Shown: one piece after another, positions 1-12,330 of the stretch
Layout of the letters: the number at the start of each line of letters is the position of its first letter
Numbering within the stretch: position 1 is the first letter of the stretch
Assembly: GCA_018697195.1 (NCBI GenBank)
Contig: CM031873.1
Span: 3,867,258 to 3,931,257 of the forward strand
Direction of reading: 5' to 3'
Source: Certhia americana
Taxonomy: Eukaryota > Chordata > Aves > Passeriformes > Certhiidae
Length of the DNA: 64,000 bases
Program-made: the position numbers and the translations under genes
Notes under the pieces: generated by a model
Database searches by the model: none
The model's input: the letters and a program-made list of their open reading frames with translations, nothing else
Told to the model about the DNA's origin: nothing

Positions 1-300
1 ATCCCTCAGCCCTGCACCCACAGCCCCGTCTGTTGCCGAGCATTGTCACTCTCCTGCTGCCGGCCGGGCGCTGCCGGGCACCCCCTCCCCGCCGCAGCCC
101 GGCTCCCCCCGCCGCCGCACGCCTCCTCTGCTCGCAGCATCTCTCCCCTCCGCATCCGCTATAATTGACATTTTCCATCTGACAGGTTCTGTTTTCCCTT
201 CCCGCAGTTGCTAAGGAAACCGGAGAGAGGGCCCGGGAGCCATTAGCTGCCGTCATCGCCTGCCCGTCCGCAGAAATGTCACTTCTGCTAACGAACACCG
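1..300. promoter_or_regulatory. CpG-island-like block at the window edge
   Basis: This is the most GC- and CpG-rich part of the window, with more than twenty CpG dinucleotides in about 300 bases, whereas most of the window is CpG-depleted as expected of methylated vertebrate DNA. It holds pyrimidine tracts ending in CAG (about 200-208 and 281-283) that could be splice acceptors, but no open frame attached to them resembles a known protein. In vertebrates such islands usually mark promoters, first exons or developmental regulatory DNA. The island probably continues to the left of the window, so a promoter or 5' exon of a neighbouring gene is possible but not shown. Confidence 0.5.
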
Positions 301-307
301 GAGGGGG

Positions 308-360
308 AAAAAAAAAAAAATTAAAAAATAAATAAAATAATAATAAAATAAAAAGTTAAA
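308..360. repeat. A-rich low-complexity tract with AATA repeats
   Basis: A run of A's passes into repeated AATA and AAATA units. No target-site duplication or attached retrocopy is visible, so this is simple low-complexity DNA bordering the CpG-rich edge block. Confidence 0.8.
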
Positions 361-2610
361 CCCCCGAACAAAACGCAGCACCGAGCTGCTAAAGAAAGGG
401 ATGGTGGAACATCCCTGCCTCGCCTTCCCATGCAAAAGTGGTGTGTCCCCACCCTGGTGGAGATGCTTGCTGGGCTCAGCATCCTTTGCCTGCTCCACCT
501 GCTCCGCCAAAACCAAGATGAGGGGTCCTGCCAGTCCCCATGGACTATCCCCAGCCACGGGGAAGGGCAGAGAGGTACCCGTGGAGGTTTCTGGCCCCCC
601 AAATGGAGGTAGCAAAGGCCCAAGTGCCCCCCCTGCACTGTGTCTTTCATCCAGGGCAGGGACTGAAGGGCATGAGAAGCCTCCTTGTTCCTCCCTCCCT
701 CCCACTGGGAGGTGGGTTGTGATTTTAACTTCACTTGAAGAGGTTTTTATTAAAAATCAGACAGTTGCACTTCACCCCTTCCCGAAGTGATGATGAGGAC
801 AGGGGCTGTGGCAGCCCTTGCAATTCCCTGTGGAACTGAGCTAACAAAAAGCAAACACCCGTTGACCAAACCACTGTGGTTCTGCACCACACCATGCATG
901 GGTTCCTGGGCTGTGTGAGAGCTGGAGTTTACTGCTGACTTCATAAAGTCCTGGGATATTCCTTCTTCTTCTGTTTAGAAACTTTTATTCCCCATCATGT
1001 TCTATTCATTCCCTTCCCCTCGAATTCAGAGAAATGCCAATATTCTAGTAACTGAAAAATCAGATACAAGGTGATCCAGTAGCTTGCTGGAAACCCCACA
1101 TGAAATCCCTGGTGGAGGTGGTTTCTTTTCTGTCAGCAAGAAACCTGAAATTTCCATTTTGGAACATCTTCTATGCTACCATAATTCTTTGCTCAGTCAT
1201 TAAGATACAAACCAAAAGAGTCCCAGCTCTCTGTAGACCCTTCCATGTCGACACTCCCTCCCCTGGATTGTCCTCCACAAGCTGTTCCAAATGAAGACAG
1301 AAACCTTCTCCATTCTAGCAAGCCTGTGTGACCAATGAGATTACTGTAGGTTCCATGAAAATGTGTTTCTTTTGCTGTAGAAGTGCTCACATCCAGCAAA
1401 GCCTTCAGGGACTTTTGCTTTATTATATGACATAACTCAGAGCACAATCACTAAATTATTATTTCAAATATTAGTTAAAATCGGGTTTGGGTTAGATTGT
1501 GCTTTGTCATGACTGGGATGAAGAATAATATCTTTGACAAATTTTAAGTTTTGAGAAAAACTTGAATTTATTGGAGGTTTATACGACCTCTGTAAAGTTT
1601 GAATTTTTAGTCTCTGGGTAGTTACTCTTTATCATGTTGTGTTTTGTCCATCTCTTCTTGAGGTACTTGGTGGAGGGCACAGAAATGCAGCCTCACAGAC
1701 AAGCACCAGACCTGCCCCTCTTTGTTTCTGAAAACCTGTCAGAAATGTCAAGTGAAGGGTTTCCTGAATTCCCTTTTGCAAATGTGCAGCAATAGAAAAT
1801 TACAAAGCAGAGTGTTTTGTAGGGTTCTTTGCCCATTCCCGCAGTGAGCTGAGGATTCATTTGGAAGGCTCTGGCTGAAGGCAGCACCTCAGAGCTAACC
1901 TGGTGTTTGTGGTGAGTGCTGAGAGGCAGCCAGAGATGGTGCCACCAGCATTGTGTCGTTTCTTGTCACCTTCAGCCTATCTGTGATTCCAGCCTCTCCC
2001 GTGTATCTGTGTGCTATCTGTTGCAGATGCACAAGAAATAAAAGCCTCTCTAAGCTTCTTTAGGATGGGCACTGCATCCCAGTGAGGCTTTGTGACTCTG
2101 GAGAGAGCAGGAAGGTTTGTTGTGAGGTTTTCTCCATGTTTACACCATCATGAGACACCTCCTTGTAAGGTGCTGGTCTTGGGACTGTGGAGCCACTTGG
2201 ACATTGTCCATGGTTACTTCTGGGTTTTGCTTTCCCTGACTTTAAAGCAAAAAGTTGTCACATAAAATGGAATCAAACGCATCCCTGAGTGAGTTAGGCA
2301 GGTCCTGGCAGCTGCAGAGCTGCTGGGACGACATGCAGAAGAAAGAGGAGGGATGGAGAGTGCCAAGCTCCACTACCTGCCTGGAGAAAAAGGACCCCAG
2401 ACACTGATTGCTCGGTGTTTTGGCGCTTTGCTTCTGATTTTATTTATTTTTCCTTTGCGGGGAGTGATCGAGCCCCAAGGAGAGAGCTGGTGTGGAGAGC
2501 TTTATTTCTGCCCCCTGCCTGCTTTCTGGTCTCCTTCCTCACCTCTGCGGGTAAACGCCGGCTCTTTAGTGGCAATGACTGCATCTATTATGCAAGGCTG
2601 AGGAAGTGGT
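361..2610. other. Unique sequence without recognisable gene or repeat
   Basis: Both strands carry frequent stops. The longest open frame here is about 150 residues, overlaps frames on the other strand and has a chance-like composition. I recognise no CR1, LTR or SINE. The segment looks like ordinary non-coding DNA; diverged regulatory sites cannot be excluded by eye. Confidence 0.6.
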
Positions 2611-3290
2611 GAAATAACAGCATGAGAAATGTGCTCGAATGAGTATTCAAATGCGAACATAACGAGTGCAGTCAGTGTAGCACTGAGTCCTGAGGGACGT
2701 GGGAGCTTTGGTTCGACTTTTATTTCTTTAAAAAGAAAGCCTTAACCCTCCCACCCCCTGGGTATTATTTTCAAATTAATTACTCTCATTACATTAATTG
2801 TGTGAGTGCCTGTTCCATTTCCCCCCCTTTTCAGCGGGTTAGGCTAGAACAGGGCTGCTAAAAATATAAAACCTAGGAATTACATGGCAACAATTAATCC
2901 AGAAAAAGGAATGCTATTGCTGCACACACTGTCCTTGTTTAACAGATAATAAATAACAATTAATAAATGATCCTGTGTTGGAGCATTCCCTCCCCCCAGA
3001 TGTAATGCTGATAAATTTCTCCCTCGCTTGGGGGTTAGGGAACGCCGGCTGTTTAAAGGCAAACTACAAATCTAAAATGAAAATTGAGTTCTGCCTTGTC
3101 ATATGGCTCAAATGCCCTCCTGTCTCAGCTGGGCTGGGCATTCATCGCCATCGTGATGTATGTTTTAATTTACCTAGTATATGTTATTAGATTATAAGCC
3201 CCTCAGGGCAGGGATCTCATGTTTTATACCTCTAAAGCACTGCACACACCTATTGAACTATATAAATACCTTTTACAAAATGAATTTGTC
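2610..3290. promoter_or_regulatory. Conserved-looking non-coding block
   Basis: AT-rich sequence with closely spaced ATTA/TAAT cores (for example 2770-2805 and 2885-2970), retained CpGs near 2655 and 3043, and no recent repeat. This texture is typical of deeply conserved vertebrate enhancers near developmental genes. The block runs into an old SINE/LINE tail at 3183-3275. The call rests on sequence texture only; an alignment of bird and reptile genomes would decide it. Confidence 0.35.
3183..3275 (+). repeat. Ancient SINE/LINE tail (MIR/L2/L3-like)
   Basis: The segment carries the hallmark order of an old amniote retroposon tail: a TTAGATTATAAGC-type start, a GGGCAGGGATCT core at about 3207-3218, then a GCACTGCACAC-like stretch and a final ATAAATAC. 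This order is known from the 3' ends of MIR/L2/L3-class elements shared by amniotes. The exact family is not assigned. Its survival within a conserved-looking block suggests it could have been co-opted. Confidence 0.5.
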
Positions 3291-4117
3291 CTCCTGCTGT
3301 GAAATCCTGCCATGCCTCCTGGTTTGCATAAATATCCCAGGACACAGCAGTTTGTGGTGGTTTTGACATGAGGGGGAGGTGGGGGGTGGTCCTGTGGAAA
3401 TTCTGGAGGTGCTGATACCCCAAATGCTGTGACAAACCTGGCTATGCCAGAGAGGGGAGAAAGGTCTGACAGATTTTGAATTGATGTGGTAGGATTTTCT
3501 AATCTGTTTTAAAGGTGGGATGCTGGAAGCCTGATAAGCTGGAAATTCAGTGAGTATTTCATGTCTTAGCTCAGTTTCCACTTCAGTGCTGTGTTTTGTG
3601 GGGCTTCCCAGGAGAGGCTGAGTTCTCCTTCCATGGGTGCTTTCCCCTGGTTTTACTCTCACTCTGAAATGTCACCAGCAATAGGTGAAACAAGACACTG
3701 GATTTTCACTTCTCCTATATTTTTCTTCGTTAAAAAGAAAATAATCCTGCTTCTTAAATTTGTTTTACTGCTAAAACATCCCTCCTCTGCCCTTGGTGCA
3801 GTAGAGCAGAGCCTTTTCCTTGAGCAGCTTTGTGCCAGTGGAATGCAGTGGGAGATGAGCTCAGTTATTGCTCATCTTCAGGTATTTCTGACCAATTCTG
3901 GGTGCAGCAAATAGATAAATAGTCCTATAATCCATAGAAGTTGTTGCATGGTCTGTACCCACCTGTGCTGACTCAGTCCTTACCCCCAAGGATGCCATCC
4001 TTTATCTCCTCTGCCAAGCTCACAGCTTCTGCTCAAGCCACAGAACACCTCAGTGAAAAATGTCCAGGCTGCAAACACTTGAGAATCTACTGTATCTCAC
4101 AAGTGGATTTTCCTAGA
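3291..4117. other. Unique sequence, nothing recognised
   Basis: No reading frame, repeat or RNA gene can be supported. A G-rich stretch lies at 3370-3390. The segment separates the conserved-looking block from a CR1 fragment. Confidence 0.55.
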
Positions 4118-4205
4118 ACTGTAAAATTTCCTGAGTTGGAAGGAACCCACACAGATCATCAAGTCCAACCCCTGGCCCAGTACAACCTCAGATTTAATGG
4201 GACTC
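4118..4205 (-). mobile_element. CR1 LINE fragment (3' end)
   Basis: Read on the minus strand this matches the end of the CR1 3' region. On the plus strand the diagnostic order is GTTGGAAGGAACC, then GATCATCAAGTCCAACC (about 4158-4174). The copy is short, diverged and lacks coding sequence, as is usual for 5'-truncated CR1 insertions in birds. Confidence 0.8.
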
Positions 4206-7200
4206 TAGGGTCTTTACATAATTATGCATCTCTGTTGTGGTCTAAACTATTGGAGGTTCTTTTTTTCATCCATTTAAATTGAATTAATAAGAGGAACAGG
4301 CAGACAGATTCATGTCTCCAAACTTTATCCTCTGACCACTGCCAGATGAAGGCATTGTGTTCCTAATATAGAAGTGCTAACTCAAAAAAGGGCATTAGTT
4401 TGTTCTCATTAAGTCAAAATATCATTAAAGCAGAGAAGTCTGGAGTTAATCCCTGACTTGCGAGGAGGTGTTTGCTATTTACATTGGTTTAAATGTCATA
4501 AAACTTACCAGGTGCTCATATCTCCCTGCTCCAGCATCACAAGGAATGACTGATTGCCCAAACTACTCACAGGATACACAGGATTTCCTACTGCATGAGA
4601 AGGGCAGAACAAAAGGTGAGCCAAGAGCTAAATGGGATTAGGTGGTAAAATATTATTGCTTTCTGTGCGTCTGTGGCTGTGACTCATGTGGGTTTGATAT
4701 CCTAGGAGAAATGAGCTCCCCAAGGCAGAACTGCAGCCTGCTTTCCATGGGTGCATCTCAGAGGAAGGCTGAACCCCAACTGCACAGGGGCTGGACACAG
4801 CCCTGCTCATCTCCAGCCCCCAGCAGATCTCCCCCAGGTGCATCCTCTCATCTTGGGGATCCTCTGTGTTAGAGGGGAGACCCCCAGGCAGCAAGATCCT
4901 ACAGTGAATCAGATAATTAAATAATCTTTGGCACATTTTGGGGGGGGGCGTTTCATAGTGGTGTTTCCTCTCAAAACTCCAGCTGCTCTTACCATGCTGG
5001 CCCTCGAAGGGAGCAGGAGAGGAAACAGCGCCCTGTCCTTTGCAACAGCCCAGGCTTGACAACCCCACAGGAACTCACAGTATTCCCCACTCCCTGACCA
5101 GTTCTGCACTAGGAGAACATAGACTGGTGTGCCTCGAGGCCTGTGTGTAAGGTCAGGAGAGTGAACCAGAGTGTTCTCTTCCCCCAGGGCTTTGTGAGGG
5201 CTTATGTGGCCAGCCCGTGGTGTCACTCTGCTCATCGTTCAGCTGGACTGGGATCAGGAGCCCTGCTTGCTGATACTGAAGGAAAAGTGTTGCCTTTGGT
5301 GCTGGTGGAAGACAGAGCTGAGCAGAGCTCTGCAGGACACCCCACAGCTGCTGCTTTTGCTTTGATCCCTCAAAAATGTCCCTGTTAGAGTTGGCCCTGG
5401 TACCTCCAGACTTGGGTCCATGGGATGCCACTGGAGCTGCTCCTGGTGGGACTGCTGGGTGAGGGACAGCAGGCTGGTACTCAGCCACGTCACTGCTCAG
5501 ACCTTCACGCTGCACAATCCAGGCAGAAAATGATTCATGAATTCTCCCTTGGCTCCAACTCACCGCCCAATCTGTGTGTGCCTTGGAAAACTGGACAGAC
5601 CTGGCCTGGAACCAGGGAGCCTGGAGACAAACTGGGAAAATGGAGAAATTCAAAACAAAATACGACCCAGTAAAACAAAGGAATGTTTCCCAATTTCAGA
5701 TTGTTAGAAAGGCTCACTTGGGATTCTGTTTGGCTGGGAGTGATGGTGAAGCATTTCCTTTCCAGCTTCAGGCCATGGACAGATGTCCTCTCCTGGGTCC
5801 AGCCAGCCCCACTGGGGCTGCAGCTGTTGGGGGTCCCCATGCATGTGGCTCTGATGGTGGGAAAGGTTTTCAGAGGGTACATTTCCAGCTCAGTGATGCC
5901 CCAAAAGCCACCCATGGAGGTTCCACCCTCCCCAGCTCGCTTCTGTCTCAGGCAGGTTGTGGCAGGGCCAACATCACCCACACAATGGTGTGTGACCATT
6001 TCCAAGTGGTTTGCACTCCAGCTGCTGGAAAGAGAGTTCCCCCCTGTCTTCTGTGATTCCATTTGGATTCCTGTACAAGCATCTCTGTTGCTTCCCCTAG
6101 AGAGGAAACATCAGGTGGGTTTAATGCCTCAAATCTGTTGGGGCAGAGATCCCTTTGGTAGTGGGGTCATGCCCTGAGTCCCTGCCCACCACAGGGCAGA
6201 GTTTTTGCACAGCACCAGTGCCTGGGAATCTCTGAGGGCCTGCTGAGACCTGCACAGTGCCCAGGGGGGAGGCAGGTGACACTCCAGGGTCACTGAGCTG
6301 CAGCCAGAGATGGCTGTGCTTTTGTGCTTTCTGACCATCCTGCCTGCAAAGCAGGTTCCAGTGCTGTAGGGAAGGGCCAGGCAATCCCAAGTGCCCAGAG
6401 CCACCTTTGTTCTCCATGGACTGCACACGAGACTGGCTTTGCTGTCCCCTCAAAAGGCTCCTCAAGCTGCCTCCCACCTCCTCTGCAGGAGCACTGGAGC
6501 TCAGATTTTTGGATTTTATGGAATGGGAAAGCACTGAATTTCAGCTATTCACAGAGTGAGGAAGACATGGCAAGGGAAGGTCATATTCCCATCCTCCAAG
6601 CACCATCCAGCCCCTCTGGCTCTGAGAAGTGTCACATGGCAGAGGTTCCTGCTGCCTACAAGGCTGGCACGTGGGGATGGAGACTCCTCTGTCCCTACAC
6701 AGCACAGATTTGGGGTCAGGCTGGCAGCCAGGGTCTGCTGGCAAGCCCAGCCCAGGCTGCTGGATCCCTGCCAGCACAGACACACAGCAGAGCTGGTCCA
6801 GGGATCCCTGAGCTGGCTGTGCTTCTTCAGACAGTGCCTGACCCCTCCTTCTGGGGAGGCAGCAGAGCAGGAGGGTTTGTCTCTGGGGTGTTTCTGTGCC
6901 TGGCTCTCTGTTCCCTGCACTCCTCTGACACCAGGCTGGTCCTGAGGGAGCCGCCTGCCAGCCCACAGGGAGCTGGGATGCAGGCAGCAGAACCTGCCAG
7001 CTGCTTTGCAGAGGACGAGCACCTAAACCTCTGTGAGCTCTCACACCCTTTGTGCTTCCCTACAGAGGTTTGGGGAGGCTTCAACCGTCAGGAAAGTGTT
7101 TTTTTTCAGGTGAGCTGCTGTCTACCCCGGTGTTGAGTGTGGGGTTGTACCATCCCTGTGTGCCTGGCATTGTTCCCGTAGCCGGCTGTGCTCACAAACC

Positions 7201-9540
7201 TGCTGCAGGCTGTGCTAAAAATAGGATGTGAGCATCATCCCTCCAGCAGCACCACCCGAGCTGTGGCACAGCACACAGCACACGGGGACACTGGCTCTCC
7301 CCTTGGCTTCAAGGCTGCTGAGAGCTCTGGACACATCGGAGAGGGAGGGGATGGTCCTTCCAGGAGCTTCTCACAGGAGCAGAGCTGGACTTGACGTGTG
7401 ACACTGACTCACACCAAGCTGACCCAAAGCCCTGCTCCTGCTGCTTGTGTTGGAAAAGTAACAGGGAAAGGCCACAAGTGAAGGTGAAGAGTGAGATCAT
7501 TTCCAGGGGTGTAGCCAGAGGTCTTATCTGTGGTGTCAGTGTGCGGATTTGGTTATGAACAAGTAGGGTGAGGTTTGCTGCTCTCATCTACAGACAGCCC
7601 GTTCTTCCAACATGCTGCCACAACCTGGAGACTCCCAGACCTTGTTCTCTTTCCCAGGAGCATTACTGGGAGGCCAGGTTTTGGAAAAACCAGCCAGGAA
7701 GGGCTGAAATTGGACAGTACTCTTCTCATATGTGCTGTTAAGCATTACCAAGTTGCAGATCATTTGCAGCAGCAAAGGGCAAAATCCATTTTTTTCTTCC
7801 AAGAGGAGTTGATTCAAAACTGTTATTCCTCTCCCATAATTGTTCTATCGATAGCGCTTTACAGAATATTTACAAGATCCAGTAAATGCCATAAAGCACC
7901 TATAATCTTAGACAAATACAATACACAAGCCATGGCTCCAGATGCAAGAACCTTTGCTAGAAATGTAAATCAAACCTTTGCTGAGCCTCAGAATATGGGA
8001 GACAATGTTTAGGCTTTATTAGGTTTCATTTCTATACCTTCTGCAGTTTCCAGGGTTGGGTTAGGAGTAGATGTACCAAAATCCTGAGGGGGAACCTGTA
8101 ATTACAAGATTCACAGCCTGTTTATTCAGGTTGATGAAACTTGACTGGGTCTGACAGCTCCTGCCTTCGCTTCCAAACTTACAACTGTATCTCCCATCCT
8201 TGGAGAGCAGGGAGTTGATCTGCTCTTCATGGCAGGGTGATGCTGTAGTGCTTTACTCTGCAACGTTGTCCCTGTACATATTTATTCCTGGTGATGAGGG
8301 TAGGAAAGGGCCACCTTTCTTTGTTTCTCTTGCTCTCCTTTGTTTGTGTTGTCTGGAAAGCTGTTCACAGGAAATAAAAGTGGGAGAGCCTCGTTTGTTT
8401 GTTAGTCCATACCCAAAAATTGTAGAAAGGAACTTGAGAACCTGGTTTTAAAACCCAAGGTGAAATAAGCAGAAGACCTTAGGGCAAATACTGTTGATGT
8501 TAAAATCCTTACACTCAGCAAACGAGTATTTAAGCAAGAGAAAAGTGTTGATTTTAAACAGAATTTTGATTAAAACATCACTGATTTTGTTGGAAGACTG
8601 GACTGTGAGGGTGTCCTGTCAGTGGATGCAGAGCTCTGATCTCTCCCTGATCGTGTGTGTCATTCTCATAACCCCCAGTGGAAGTTTGGGAATCAGCACT
8701 CCCCTCAGCAAAACCTGCCAGAGCCAAGAGAGGTCAAAGGATCCCAGAACACTCGATGGACATTCCCAGGAAAGCGTCTTTCCATGGGCCTCTTGGGTTT
8801 GTTTCAGGTGTTTTTAAGCCTTGAATCTATGCTAAGATTTTATTGTGCCATGAGACAAAGTGGGAAGGACAAACCCAAAGGAACTCTCACTGACCCCCTC
8901 TAGGCAGGAATTACAGCCCGTTATAAAAGGGCTAAAAAAGCTGCTCTTTTCTGCTAACCCCATCCTCCGTGGCCCACACCACCACAGCTGCCAGGGCTCT
9001 CTGCCGAGATTTTGACTAGATTTGGTATTTGAAGATTTCCAGATGTCAGGACACAGCTGGAGCTTCATCCCTGCAGCCTCCAGCACCAGGACCATGCTCC
9101 TGGCCCAGCTGTGAGGCAGCCACAATATTCCAGCCCAAACAGATCTGTCTGGGGAGAAAGGGACAGAATCCATCCTGGGCTGATGCTGCCAAACTTGGAT
9201 ATTTCACAATTCCCATGGGGGCAGAGCAGAGACATTTATGCTCCTGGTTAGTGCCTTGAGTGGCAACACAGCTCCTCCACCCTTCTTCCCAGGAAGTTTG
9301 TTCCTGCAAAGCCACATCCACATTCAGACAAGCTCTGACTCATCCAGGTACTCTCTCTCTTCCTTTCCCATCAATTTTTCCTGGAGCAAGAGAAATCCTG
9401 TCCAACTCCACGTTGGGTGCTTTTGAAAAATCCATGCTGTAATCCCAGTCACCCCATCTCCACCCAATCCTTACTGTTCACCAGGAAATACCTTTCACTA
9501 ACCCCCTTCCCTCTGGGGAGCCTCTCCGCTCTCTAATACA
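4206..9540. other. Long unique non-coding stretch
   Basis: Many overlapping frames of 60-270 codons occur on both strands, especially from 5.2 to 7.1 kb where GC is higher and stops are rarer by composition. The longest (6324-7136, plus) opens at GTG, is rich in Ser, Pro, Trp and Cys, and overlaps frames of 157 and 167 codons on the other strand. I recognise no domain in any of them. A short AT-rich stretch with retained CpG at 7740-8130 could be a conserved element. No mobile element was recognised. Confidence 0.55.
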
Positions 9541-10560
9541 GGAAATGAATATTTTTTTTTTTCCCCCTATTCCCGGGCCTTTTTCCTGCCATGCTCCAGT
9601 TTCGCCCCTGGGGCCCCCTTCCCCGCATTGCCCCCATCAGTGGCACGCAGCAAGCCCAGCTCCATCCTCTGGCCCTGCTGCTCTGTCGGCATCCCGGGTT
9701 GGCTCCCTGCGAGCAACAGGCTCCATCCACATGCTTTATTTCCCTCCGAGTTATGTTAGAAGTAAAATAACAATATCTCATTGCATTACATCTCACCGCG
9801 CCAGGGGCTCTGTGGCTTTTCTGTAATGTCAGAGCAAGAGCCAGGGACAGGCTCAAGGCTGAGAGGGGAACAATGAGCGTTTAAAAAAATCACCATTTCT
9901 TTTGTGTTAGCCGCATACTTTAGGGGTCCTTCTCACCCTTTTAAAACACTTAGTTCCTTGCGGAGCAATTAACATTCCCCAAATGACAGAAGCTGCGAGT
10001 TGGATCTATGGAAACGGATGCTGGTGGAAAGACGTATTATACTAAAAGGTTGGTCTGGTAGTTGTTTTTTAAAGGGAGGATGTTTTCTATTAATTATCTT
10101 TTATATACTCAAACACTGTCTCCCATTACTCTTCCAAGTCAGAGACAGTAAGAGATGTGTCAGGGCTGGGGAACAACACACAAGCTGGAAGATTAATTGA
10201 CACTTTGGAATCAGATTGTGATGAATAGATCTCAGCTTCCCGAGGAGATCCATCTTCTTTAGGGTGCATTTAGGGCTCGGGCTGCCTTTAATATATGCAA
10301 TGAAGCATCTTTACCTTGCCTATGATACTGCTGCTAACCCCATGGCATGACATCCTCGCTGTGTATGGCTGGCTGGTGATAGGATATTTTACAGTCCACC
10401 GGCTAGCAATATCTTGCTTTTTTAGGCACTTTTTAAAGCACTAAAGCACAGTGTACATGAATCCAGCGGCCAACAGCCTAAGGGCTTCTGAACCTCCGCA
10501 GGGGCCAAAGTTTTTCTCTTTTCTTTCCCACACTTCAACACGGATATATTTCATTTCAAG
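9541..10560. promoter_or_regulatory. Conserved-looking non-coding block
   Basis: A continuous kilobase with enhancer-like texture: AT-rich motifs such as ATTAATTATC near 10090, CpGs kept inside AT-rich sequence (for example about 9912, 9960 and 9997), and no recent repeat. It begins with a T-run at 9551-9562. Open frames are short on both strands, which argues against an exon. Conservation is inferred, not measured. Confidence 0.4.
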
Positions 10561-11164
10561 TGTAAGAGACGTTGTCACCCGCAGGCAAAGTGCCCCCTCC
10601 CCAAAGTACTTTTTAATCAGACTGTTTCCTAATGGCCTGCTCTCAGTTCCACCCTCAAAGATGCTGCGGTGGAAGCGATTACAGTTTCATTAGTTGTACA
10701 AGGCGGGCAGGAGGGGCTGGAGTCAGCATCGGGAAGGACACGGGGTGTGGCTGTCAAGGAGAACACAGTCAAATATGTGCCCTCGACGTGCAAATCCTCA
10801 TGGATTCAGAGCAGCGCAGAGAGAGGAGCCTGCAGGAATAAAGCCCAGGGACAGGCTGGCATGGGGCACACCTTGGTGACCTGCACCGGCATCCTCAGCT
10901 CGTGTCCAAAGCCCTTAGACACATCTTCTATGTCTTTGGAGCTATCCCCAGCCGTCCCTGGCTGTGAAGTCGGGGAAAGAAAGGAGGAGGGAAACCACAC
11001 TGGTGCCATCTGCCTCTCTCCGCAGGGACACAGCACTTCTCCCATCCTCTCCCAGCTCTGCCCCAATTACTTATTCCGCTGTGTACTTTCCTGTAACTAC
11101 CCCTTCGAAAAACAAATAAGCGGTTGAAAACAAACACATTTAGCCAGCCGTTTACATGGCACTT

Positions 11165-11240
11165 GACAAACACAGATTACAGTCTGTTCCTGCCCCCAAA
11201 GACTTTACAGTCTGAGGAAGGCAATACAGACATTGAACAG
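11165..11240 (+). repeat. Ancient SINE-like fragment (MIR/CORE-related)
   Basis: The stretch around 11180-11215 has the order CTGTTCCTGCCCCCAAAG, ACTTTACAGTCTGAGG, then AATACAGACA. This resembles the middle of old MIR-related amniote SINEs, whose core reads roughly CCTGCCCC-AAGAGCTTACAATCTAA. The flanks look conserved rather than repetitive. The family assignment is tentative. Confidence 0.4.
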
Positions 11241-12330
11241 CGGAGCCTGGGAGGAAGATCTGAAGCAGGTGATGATGATGAAGGAGAGAGGATGAAAATA
11301 GAGAGGAGAGGTTTCTCCTGCGTTTAAGAAATGCCAGGGTGGAGCCTATGCCAGCCCAGTTTATGCAGGGTCAGCACCAGCACCATCAGCTCATCCCAGC
11401 TGTGCCTCAGCAGCTTTAGAGCATTTGGGGTTTCAGGCATTTTTTTTGATATTTTCAAGTGTGTGAAATACACACTTTCTATGGCGTCGGCCTCGCCCTC
11501 CGAGGGACACCCGGCATCCTGTTCTGCCCTGGGGAGGGAACAGCATAAAACTTGGAGAAAGAGAGGGCAGGAAATACCCAGGAGCGACACCAGGGGAGGC
11601 TGGAAATACCCCTCAGCCCTCTCCGTGCAAACCCAAAGGGGTCTCTCCACACGCAGGGATTGCTGCTGGAAGGGAATGGAGCATCCCCAGCATATATTTT
11701 CTTTTTTAATAACGTTGTGCTTTAAAATCCAGCAGTGACAAGGAGGGAGGAGAAGGGGATAGAGCATTTCAGCATTAACACTGCTCTTCTGTTCGTAATA
11801 ACATGCTGGTACTTTTAGGAGTGTCTCGGAGCTTAAGGGGTCAAAGGTGAAGTTATCTTTCAAGAACAGCACTAACACTACAGAGCTACTTAATGCGAGC
11901 CGGGAATAATACAGGGCTGCGAGTTTAACCGGACAATGTTGTGCTGGGCTGGTTTCATCCTGCCTGCCTTGGATTGGAGTGTTTTCCCATTGATTCGGGG
12001 TTTCAGTATTCCCCCCCCCCCCCTTTCCTTTCTTCACTTCTCCCCCTCCTCCCTTCTCGTATACCCAATTAGCATTTCTGGGCTGGGCAGATGCAGCCGT
12101 GGCTGCTGCTGCTGCTGGCAGGAGAAGCACCGGGCTGTGCTGCAGTGGTGCTGGGGCTGCAATGCCCTTCTGCCATCCCCTGAGTGCCACTGGGTGGCAC
12201 GGGGGAGGGTTTGCCTGCATCATTCCCACTCCTGCTGTTTTCCTCTCCCAGCTGCCTGGGCTGTGACAGCAGAGCAGAGGCAATTGCTGCTGAGAGGGCT
12301 TTGGTACAGCAGGAAATCTCTGCAAGTCTT
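11241..12330. other. Non-coding stretch with the longest open frame, conserved-looking centre
   Basis: The minus strand is open from 12325 to 11324 (333 codons), but the frame opens at TTG and the first ATG is about 35 codons in. It includes a glycine run encoded by the C-tract at 12011-12022 and matches no family I know. Positions 11740-11960 look conserved in texture (AT-rich with CpGs near 11880-11930). I treat the frame as a chance opening, not a gene. Confidence 0.45.
12011..12022. repeat. Poly(C) tract
   Basis: An uninterrupted run of about twelve C's, bounded by T's. This is simple low-complexity sequence and a likely sequencing or assembly weak point. Confidence 0.8.

Noticed and set aside
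6324..7136. 270-codon plus-strand open frame
   Set aside because: It opens at GTG, is rich in Ser, Pro, Cys and Trp, overlaps long frames on the other strand in GC-rich sequence and resembles no protein family I know.
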